DNA of 64,000 nt from contig CAUJET010000147.1 of assembly GCA_963169665.1 (NCBI GenBank), positions 1 through 64,000 of the forward strand, in the 5' to 3' direction. Below, piece by piece: positions 25,086-31,137 of the stretch (positions within the stretch are counted from its first letter, which is position 1; each line of letters begins with the position of its first letter). Made by a program: the position numbers and the translations under genes. The DNA comes from Actinomycetota bacterium. Lineage in GTDB: Bacteria > Actinomycetota > Acidimicrobiia > Acidimicrobiales > Ilumatobacteraceae. The notes beneath the pieces were generated by a model. The model saw only the letters and a program-made list of their open reading frames with translations. It had not been told where the DNA came from and did not search any database.

Positions 25086-25151
25086 ACGCACGGCGCTCGC
25101 ACCCGCCCGGGGGCGGCATCGGGAGCCGGCCTGGCGGCGGTCGGGCGCCCG

Positions 25152-25691
25152 TCAGGGGGTGTCGGGGGCGACGAAGGTGTCGATCGCCGCGACGAAACGT
25201 TCGAGCATGTCGGCGAGCTGCACCCGTTCGGCCGGCTCGTAGGCGCCCATCAGGTGGGCCATCAGGCGACCGCGCCGCTCGGCGACCTCGGCGTGACGCG
25301 ACGCACCGGCCGGGGTGATCGCCACCATCACGACCCTGCCGTCGTCGACGCTGGTGCTGCGTGCCGCGAGGCCGGAGCGCACGAGTCGCTGGACCGCGCG
25401 GGTCGCGGTGGACGGGTCGACGCGCAGCGCGTCGGCGAGGTCGCTCATCCGCCAGCTCGGCTGCTGGGCGAGCAGGTCGAGTGTGTCCATCTGGCCCTGT
25501 TCGAGCGCGTCGTCGCCGCTGCCGAAGAGGTGGTCGCGCAGCGCGCTCATCGCCGCGCCGCGGCGCAGCTCGATCCATGCGAGCCCGACGCGGACGGCGA
25601 GGTCGAGCTGCACGGGATCGGCGAGATCGACCGGGCAGGGGTCGACCCGTGCGTCCTCGGTGGGACCGTCCAGCGGCTCGGCGGGCGACAT
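25152..25691 (-). CDS. MarR-family transcriptional regulator
   Basis: The 179-residue protein has a winged helix-turn-helix (PSWRMSDLADALRVDPSTATRAVQRLVRSGLAARSTSVDDGRVV split across strands of the wing), with flanking dimerisation helices as in MarR proteins. It diverges from an alpha/beta hydrolase with only 21 bp between the ATG codons, so binding there could control both genes. The ATG at 25691 is chosen because a TACCCT hexamer lies 9 nt upstream. Ligand unknown. Confidence 0.9.
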   Translation of the reverse strand: MSPAEPLDGPTEDARVDPCPVDLADPVQLDLAVRVGLAWIELRRGAAMSALRDHLFGSGDDALEQGQMDTLDLLAQQPSWRMSDLADALRVDPSTATRAVQRLVRSGLAARSTSVDDGRVVMVAITPAGASRHAEVAERRGRLMAHLMGAYEPAERVQLADMLERFVAAIDTFVAPDTP

Positions 25692-25699
25692 GCGGCCGT

Positions 25700-25709
25700 T
25701 AGGGTACCC
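25700..25709. promoter_or_regulatory. Overlapping face-to-face -10 elements between MarR and hydrolase genes
   Basis: The centre is the palindrome GGGTACCC (25702-25709). TAGGGT on the plus strand (25700-25705) lies 7 nt before the hydrolase ATG. TACCCT on the minus strand (25706 down to 25701) lies 9 nt before the MarR ATG. The two hexamers overlap by five bases. Confidence 0.55.
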
Positions 25710-25712
25710 AAC

Positions 25713-26459
25713 ATGAGCGGCGACGCTGACCGCAGCAGCGGGCACCCGGGTGACCCCGACGGCGCGGGCGCCGGCCAGACGCCGCTCGAGCTCGTCGGCG
25801 TGCTCGCCACCCAGGACGTGATGCTCACGCCGACGCTGCGCCACGTCGAGATGTTCTCGATGCGCGGCCTGCTCACGCTGCTGTGGCACGAGCCGGTCGG
25901 CGTCGACGAGCCGCCTGCCGCGCTCGTGCTGTGTGGTGGTGCGATGGGTGGGCTGCTCGGTCCAGCCGACGGCCTGTACCACCGGCTCGGCGTCGAATGG
26001 GCCGCACGCGGTGTGCCCGTGCTGCGGGTGAGCTACCGGCGTCCGAACGACCTCGACGCCTGCTGCATCGACGTGGCGGCAGCGGTGCAGCTCGCCATCG
26101 GCGGAGCCGGTGCACAGCGGGTCGTGGTGATGGGGCACAGCTTCGGCGGTGCGGTCGCGGTGCGGGTGGCGGTCGGGCTCGAGGCGATGGTGGCGGGCGT
26201 GGTGACGTTCGCGACGCAGTCGGCCGGGTGCGAGGTGGCGGGCGGTCTCGCCGGGCGGCCGCTGCTGCTGTTCCACGGCGATCGCGACGAGATCCTGCCG
26301 ATCGAGGCGAGCGAGATGGTGCGCATGATCGCCGGCACCGGTGAGCTCGTGCGCCTGCCCGGCGACGGCCACCTGCTGGCCAAGAGCGGCGACGCGATGT
26401 GGGAGCGGCTCGAGGAGTGGCTGCCCGCAGTGCTCGGCGTCGACACCGCCGACCGCTAG
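25713..26459 (+). CDS. Alpha/beta hydrolase of the exosortase-associated/short-hydrolase type
   Basis: The 248-residue protein has nucleophile Ser in VMGHSFGGAV, Asp in HGDRDEILP and His in PGDGHLL, so the triad is complete. The N-terminal 45 residues are Gly/Asp-rich and variable. The strand-helix pattern LVLCGGAMGGLLGPADGLYHRLGVEWAARG precedes the nucleophile. The gene is controlled from a 21-bp region shared with the MarR gene and is its likely target. The substrate is not evident. Confidence 0.82.
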   Translation: MSGDADRSSGHPGDPDGAGAGQTPLELVGVLATQDVMLTPTLRHVEMFSMRGLLTLLWHEPVGVDEPPAALVLCGGAMGGLLGPADGLYHRLGVEWAARGVPVLRVSYRRPNDLDACCIDVAAAVQLAIGGAGAQRVVVMGHSFGGAVAVRVAVGLEAMVAGVVTFATQSAGCEVAGGLAGRPLLLFHGDRDEILPIEASEMVRMIAGTGELVRLPGDGHLLAKSGDAMWERLEEWLPAVLGVDTADR

Positions 26460-26495
26460 GAGCACGCTCCGGATCGCCAGCCTCGTCGGGTCGGG

Positions 26496-27515
26496 TCAGG
26501 GCGCCGGATCGGGCGGCGGATCGGGTGACGGCGGCGGATCCGGTGCAGGGTCCGGCGTCGCGGTCGTCGGCGGGGGCGGCGGATCGGTCGTGGTCGTCGG
26601 CGGATCGGTCGTCGTGGGCGGGGAGGTCGTCGTGGGCGGGGAGGTGGTGGTCGGCGCGGTCGTCGTCGGGGGACGCACCGTCGTGGTCGGCGCCGTGGCG
26701 CGCACCGTGGTGGTGGTCGCCGGCGCCTCGGTCGTGCCGGGATTCGGCGCCGACTGGTCGACCGTGGGCGATGCCGCGGCGGCGCCGGCGTCCGACGGAC
26801 CCGCAGTGACGTCGGAGATGTCGGAGATGTCGGAGGTGCCGGTGTCGTCGGGCGACGGGTCGCCGAAGGCCGCGACGGCGTCGCTGGCCGGCGGGTCCGT
26901 GTCGACGCCCCGGCCGCCGCGACGACGGCTGCTCGACGTGCGTGCCGCTTCCGGGTCGACGACGGGTGCGAGCGATGCGACGTCCGGGCTGTCGACGACC
27001 GCCGGCTCGGTCGCGACGGGGTCGGCCGCTGCAGGATCGGTCGGCACCGTGGCGTCGGCGAGCGCGCTCGTCGGGGGCTGGCCGCCTGGACCCGTCGTCG
27101 TGGCGGCGGGCTGTGTGAGATGGGTCTCGGCGGCGTCGGGTCCGGTCGTGGCGGCGGCCGCACCGGAGTCCGATGCATCGGCCGAGGCGCTGGCGACAGC
27201 GGTGGGCAACAGCGGACCTCGGTCGACCGTGGCCGCCGTCGCGAGCACGGCCGCCGCGACGACCGAGAAGGCGCCGACACGCGCACGCGTCCGGGTGTGC
27301 CGCTGCTCGGTGACAGGTCCGCGACGCGGCTCACGGGGGACGATCTCGAGCAACTGCGTGGTGGTCGGCGCGGTGGCGGTGGTGACGGTCGTCGCGGTCG
27401 TGGTGGTGACGAGCGACGCGAGCGCTGCGCGGGCGCACGCGCGACAGGTCTGTTCACCCCGCGGGAGGTCGGCGCCGCACACCACGCAGATCGGGATCAA
27501 CCGGTCGGCCATCAC
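26496..27515 (-). CDS. Zinc-ribbon single-pass membrane protein with long Thr/Pro-rich tail
   Basis: The 339-residue protein opens with a Cys4 zinc ribbon (CVVCGADLPRGEQTCRACA), passes through one membrane helix near residues 80-95 (VGAFSVVAAAVLATAATV), then carries an extracellular low-complexity tail. The tail is rich in Thr, Pro, Ala and Asp with PPTTTSPPTTT-type repeats, likely surface-exposed and wall-spanning. I prefer this strand over the long plus-strand ORF because the zinc ribbon and helix make sense and the opposite reading is Gly/Val repeats. Start is the ATG at 27515 or 27512. Function unknown. Confidence 0.65.
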   Translation of the reverse strand: MMADRLIPICVVCGADLPRGEQTCRACARAALASLVTTTTATTVTTATAPTTTQLLEIVPREPRRGPVTEQRHTRTRARVGAFSVVAAAVLATAATVDRGPLLPTAVASASADASDSGAAAATTGPDAAETHLTQPAATTTGPGGQPPTSALADATVPTDPAAADPVATEPAVVDSPDVASLAPVVDPEAARTSSSRRRGGRGVDTDPPASDAVAAFGDPSPDDTGTSDISDISDVTAGPSDAGAAAASPTVDQSAPNPGTTEAPATTTTVRATAPTTTVRPPTTTAPTTTSPPTTTSPPTTTDPPTTTTDPPPPPTTATPDPAPDPPPSPDPPPDPAP

Positions 27516-27860
27516 TCGCGTCCCTCGACCCGTCCGACGGCGGAGGTCGGCGGTCCACCGATGCTCGCGTCGGCATCAGGGATCACCGGGCGCGGCGAGA
27601 GCCAGCCGTGGGCGCCGGTGCACCGGGACGTGGACGGAGCGTGACGAGTTCGGATGCTCGGATCGTCCGACCTGATCGGATCCGGTCAAGCAGCGTTCGT
27701 TGCCCTGCACGGCGCGAGCTGGGACGACGCCGGGATTCGTCGGGCTGCGACGCAGTGTAAGACCAACTCGACGTCTGTGCATGGAGTTGACTGGGCATCG
27801 TCACGGACGACGCCCGTCGGGAGCGACAGCTCGACGGATCTGGCTGAGGGAGGAGGCCGA
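27516..27860. other. 345-bp divergent intergenic region
   Basis: This lies between the divergent zinc-ribbon gene and the next plus-strand gene. A strong ribosome-binding site (GGGAGGAGG, 27847-27855) ends it. A TTGACC on the minus strand near 27688 and a TTGACT on the plus strand at 27787-27792 resemble -35 boxes, but neither has a convincing -10 at proper spacing. I see no RNA gene. Confidence 0.4.
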
Positions 27861-28493
27861 GTGGGCACGGTGCACGCGTCTGCATCGAGCGACGGGGGGA
27901 TCCTCGGCGCATGGCATGCCGCGGTGCTCCGCGACGACGTGCGTGGGTTGCTCCACCTGCGGGCGCAGCGGTTCCTCGAGATCGCACTCGTCCCGTGTCC
28001 CCCCGCCGCGACCGGTGCGGTCGCCGGCGACGTCGCACTGGCGGACAGCGTGCTCACGGCCGCGCTTCGTCCCCGGCTCGACGGCGGCGAGCTGGTGTCC
28101 CTCCTCGCAGGACGGCTCGGGATGCAGGATGAACCGGCACCCCTGGTACGCGGGCTCGATCAGGCCGTGCGCGACCTCCAGCGCTGGCTGCAACGCGCAC
28201 TCCGTGGTACCGCCCGTGCGGTCGGCTACGGCACACTCGGACGACCGACGCCCCAGGGATCGCTGCTCGGCGTGGTGGTGGTCGACGACGACGGCCGGAT
28301 CGATCTCGCCCACGTCTCCACCGCCGACCTCCGCCGGGAGCGCTCGTGGTTGCGGGCGGAACTGGCCGACATCAGGTCGCGCGGCCTGGTGCAGCCCCAG
28401 CACGCGATCACGTCGTTCCGCGAATCGCCGACGCCGTACACGGAGACCTGGCCCGGCGTCCGCTGCGTGGCCGACCCCGTGTCGCCGACCTGA
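27861..28493 (+). CDS. Hypothetical protein, no family recognised
   Basis: The 210-residue product begins at a GTG with a strong GGGAGGAGG Shine-Dalgarno 5 nt upstream, good evidence for translation. It is soluble, with two helical stretches (AWHAAVLRDDVRGLLHLRAQRFLEI and a central GLDQAVRDLQRWLQRALRG split by loops), and a C-terminal strand LLGVVVVDDDGRIDLAHV. No catalytic motif stands out. It converges on the GyrI-like gene 20 bp away. Confidence 0.6.
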   Translation: MGTVHASASSDGGILGAWHAAVLRDDVRGLLHLRAQRFLEIALVPCPPAATGAVAGDVALADSVLTAALRPRLDGGELVSLLAGRLGMQDEPAPLVRGLDQAVRDLQRWLQRALRGTARAVGYGTLGRPTPQGSLLGVVVVDDDGRIDLAHVSTADLRRERSWLRAELADIRSRGLVQPQHAITSFRESPTPYTETWPGVRCVADPVSPT

Positions 28494-28513
28494 CGCGGAT
28501 CGGTTCCGGACCC

Positions 28514-29014
28514 TCAGTCGAGAAGTGGGGTGACGATCCTCGTCAGCCAGGTCGATGGGTCGCCCGTCGGTTCAGACAGGTACTCCTCCCACATGTCGTT
28601 CCGAGGGACCAGCCCCCGCTCACGCATCCACGCCTCGAGCGCTGCATAGGTGAGGACCATCGTGTCGTAGGGCCCGACGTGGGTGCCGACGACCGCTCGG
28701 CCACCGGGACGCCGCTCGACCACGACATCGCCGCTCGGGCTGCTGACCATGCCATCGATCGGGAAGCCTGCAGACAGTTCGACGGTGTCGGTCGGCATCG
28801 AGTGGTACCAACCGAACGGTGGGCCGATGACGATCGCCCCGACAGCCTCGGCCTCGCGGACCACCGCATCGAACGCCTCGCCGAAGAACTCGGTGAGGTC
28901 GGTCATCGCGACCACCCGCCGAATCACCATCGTGTCGGTTGCCGGCAGCTCGACCACGTCGAACGCGGGCCCCGCCTGGGCGGTCGTCGTGCGCATCGGG
29001 GAGTTCAGGGACAT
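28514..29014 (-). CDS. GyrI-like / AraC effector-binding-domain protein
   Basis: The 166-residue protein resembles stand-alone GyrI-like small-molecule-binding domains: VIRRVVAMTDLTEFFGEAFDAV, then GPPFGWYHSMPTDTVELSAGFPI, VVGTHVGPYDTMVLTYAALEAWM and a final WEEYLSEP. The Glu in the WEEYLS motif is the conserved ligand-site acid. It carries no DNA-binding domain, so it may sequester or modify small hydrophobic compounds. The ATG at 29014 has GGAGG 6 nt upstream, which decides it over the ATG at 29035. Confidence 0.85.
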   Translation of the reverse strand: MSLNSPMRTTTAQAGPAFDVVELPATDTMVIRRVVAMTDLTEFFGEAFDAVVREAEAVGAIVIGPPFGWYHSMPTDTVELSAGFPIDGMVSSPSGDVVVERRPGGRAVVGTHVGPYDTMVLTYAALEAWMRERGLVPRNDMWEEYLSEPTGDPSTWLTRIVTPLLD

Positions 29015-29130
29015 GACACACCTCCGGAGCCGCACCGGACAGCTTCGTCGACGGCCGGTCGCCGGCCCAGCTCGAACGTACTTCTGAGTTCGTGCCGGCC
29101 ACCAGTGTCGAACGGCCCTCTCCGATGTCA

Positions 29131-29160
29131 GGCGGTGTCAGGCGGTGTCAGGCGGTGTCG
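29131..29160. repeat. Three near-perfect 10-bp tandem repeats at a gene end
   Basis: GGCGGTGTCA occurs at 29131-29140 and 29141-29150, with a one-base variant at 29151-29160. The repeat overlaps the stop codon of the small minus-strand gene, so slippage would move its stop. Confidence 0.75.
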
Positions 29161-29393
29161 GTGTCGGCCGTGATCGTCGTGATGACCGCGCCCTGGGGGA
29201 TCGCGTCCTCCAGCAGGCTGCGCACGAAGGCGAGCGCGTCGTCGGCGTCGGCGACCGACACGTGCTCGGTGATGCTGACCGTCTTCGTCCCCACCTCGTG
29301 TGAGGCGAGGCCGAAGCGATGATCCAGTTCGGTCATCAACGCTTCGGACGGAGCCTTGCGGAGCGTGATGACCGCGTGAACGTCGAATCCCAT
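29148..29393 (-). CDS. Small hypothetical protein (81 residues)
   Basis: The product has a predicted beta-alpha-beta-alpha layout (FDVHAVITLRKAPSEALMTELDHRFG, then TVSITEHVSVADADDALAFVRSLLEDAI, then a last strand), compatible with a ferredoxin-like fold. Its start is the ATG at 29393; ATG 29411 is an alternative and neither has a clear Shine-Dalgarno. Its stop falls in a 10-bp tandem repeat. It diverges from the SnoaL-like gene. No family recognised. Confidence 0.5.
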   Translation of the reverse strand: MGFDVHAVITLRKAPSEALMTELDHRFGLASHEVGTKTVSITEHVSVADADDALAFVRSLLEDAIPQGAVITTITADTDTA

Positions 29394-29467
29394 GGGAGCA
29401 GTCTTCACCATGGGCGTGCAGGCGTGTTTCGCGCGGCTACGGCACGTCCGCGGCGGCGGCCCGCGCA

Positions 29468-29473
29468 TAGCGT
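29468..29473 (+). promoter_or_regulatory. Candidate -10 of the SnoaL-like gene
   Basis: TAGCGT lies 6 nt before the ATG at 29480 with no Shine-Dalgarno between, suggesting a leaderless transcript. Confidence 0.45.
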
Positions 29474-29479
29474 CGCCTC

Positions 29480-30061
29480 ATGGGGAGCACCGATCCGACG
29501 TCCGATCTCGAACAGCGCCTGGCCGTCGCCGAGGCACGCCTGGCCCGCCTCGAGGCCAAGGAGGCCGTGCTGGCGACGTTCAACGAGTACCTCTACTTCC
29601 TCGACGTCGGGTATCCCGACGAGCTCGTGTCGGCCGTGTTCACCGTCGATGCGACGTTGGAGGTGCTCAACTTCCCGCCCGGCACGATGGCCGATCTCAC
29701 CTTCGTCGGGCACGACGCGATCAAGCCGCTCTACGTCGCCCACACCGTGACCGCGCCGGCGATCCAGGGTGGACACCACGCGAGCAACATCGCGATCGAG
29801 GTGGCGCCCGACTGCTCGAGCGCTCGTCTGTCGGCCTACTTCATGACCTCGACCGCAGCGATCGGCATCCTGCAGGGCGGGCAGTACCAGGGCGAGGCGG
29901 TCCCCGACGGCGATCGGTGGCGGTTCCGCCACTACCGGATCCTCAGCGGGTGGGGATGGAAGGTGGCCAAGGACGTGATCCGGCCGGTGACCGATGCGAT
30001 GCCCGCCGAGCGGGCGCGAGACGGTGCGCGTCCGGCGACGTGGGCCCCGCCCGCCGGTTGA
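29480..30061 (+). CDS. SnoaL-like (NTF2 fold) protein
   Basis: The 193-residue protein begins with a helix of heptads (LEQRLAVAEARLARLEAKEAV), then the NTF2-like cone: FNEYLYFLDVGYPDELVSAVFTVDATLEV, DAIKPLYVAH, GGHHASNIAIEV and YFMTSTAAIGILQGGQYQGEAV. Members act as isomerases, hydrolases or dehydratases on small hydrophobic substrates such as steroids and polyketides. It ends one base before the stop of the convergent SDR gene; such pairs often share a catabolic pathway, which is inference here. Confidence 0.82.
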   Translation: MGSTDPTSDLEQRLAVAEARLARLEAKEAVLATFNEYLYFLDVGYPDELVSAVFTVDATLEVLNFPPGTMADLTFVGHDAIKPLYVAHTVTAPAIQGGHHASNIAIEVAPDCSSARLSAYFMTSTAAIGILQGGQYQGEAVPDGDRWRFRHYRILSGWGWKVAKDVIRPVTDAMPAERARDGARPATWAPPAG

Positions 30062-30865
30062 TCAGCCGCGTCCGCCGGCGACGGCCAGCGTCTGCCCGGT
30101 GATCCACGAGCCCGCCGGCGAGGCGAGGAACACCACGGCCGCCGCCACGTCGAACGGTTCGCCGAGCCGGCCGAGGGGGATCCCCTTCGCCAGCGACGGC
30201 AACACGTCGTCGGTGATGCCGCCGATGGTGGTGAGCGACTCGGTGGGGACGATGCCGACGGCGAGCGCGTTGGCCCGGATGCCCCGCGGGCCGAGGTCGA
30301 CCGCGAGCGTGCGCGTGAGGTGGTTCATGGCCGCCTTCGCGGCGCCGTACGCGGCGAAGTTCGGCGACGGTCCGAGCGAACTCGTCGACGAGATGCCGAT
30401 CAACGAGGACCCTGCCTGCATCACCTTGGCACAGGCCTTCGCGGCGACGAAGTGCGGCCGCAGGTTCAGATCGAACTGGCCGTCCCAGTGCTCCTCGGGC
30501 ATGTCGACCGTGGCGTAGGTGCCCTTGTGCTCGGAGCCGCCCGCGTTGCTGACCCACACGTCGAGGCGACCGAGTTCGCTCACGGTGCGCGCCACGAGGT
30601 CGCTGATGAAGCTGCTGTCGCGGATGTCGCCGGCGACGCCGATCGCTCGCCGTCCCCGCGAACGCACCTCGGCGACGACGCCGTCGATCTCCGCCTGGCG
30701 CCGTGCGGTGACCACCACGTCGGCGCCGCAGTCGGCCAGGCCGACGGCGATGCCTCGCCCGATGCCGCGGCCCGAGCCGGTGACCACGGCGACCATGCCG
30801 TCCATCCGGAAGCGGTCGGCCAACGACCCGCTCGCACTGGTTGCCGCGTCTGCTGCTGCACTCAT
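30062..30865 (-). CDS. Short-chain dehydrogenase/reductase
   Basis: The 267-residue classical SDR has the coenzyme motif TGSGRGIGRG, SNAG (the NNAG position), catalytic Ser in GISSTSSLG, YGAAKAA for YxxxK and IRANALAVGIV after it. It resembles FabG-like and steroid/acyl-chain reductases with NAD(P)(H). The ATG at 30865 gives the usual short N-terminus. It converges on the SnoaL-like gene with no gap. Confidence 0.92.
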   Translation of the reverse strand: MSAAADAATSASGSLADRFRMDGMVAVVTGSGRGIGRGIAVGLADCGADVVVTARRQAEIDGVVAEVRSRGRRAIGVAGDIRDSSFISDLVARTVSELGRLDVWVSNAGGSEHKGTYATVDMPEEHWDGQFDLNLRPHFVAAKACAKVMQAGSSLIGISSTSSLGPSPNFAAYGAAKAAMNHLTRTLAVDLGPRGIRANALAVGIVPTESLTTIGGITDDVLPSLAKGIPLGRLGEPFDVAAAVVFLASPAGSWITGQTLAVAGGRG

Positions 30866-31137
30866 GGCTGCACCTGCCTGCCTCGGGATGGTCAACGACA
30901 CATCGGGTCGGACGAGACGTTGCTACCACGCACCCGTCCCGCTGATCGTGTCGGATGCCCGAGTGGGAGCACGGTTCACCGGTGGGCGCTCGGGCCGAGT
31001 TCGACGCGTCGGCCCGGTTCTGTGTCCGTTTCTCAGAACCTGTCGAAGGACACTGTCCACCGGGCACGTGTCGTGGCACAGTCGAGCTGTTCGATGATCG
31101 GCGGTCGTCGTCGCAGTCGCCCACGCTGGAGGTCACC

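Noticed and set aside
26341..27675. Plus-strand 444-codon ORF opposite the zinc-ribbon gene
   Set aside because: It is Gly/Val/Ser low complexity created by the antisense of Thr/Pro codons, and it overlaps the real hydrolase end in another frame; the minus strand has a recognisable zinc ribbon and membrane helix.
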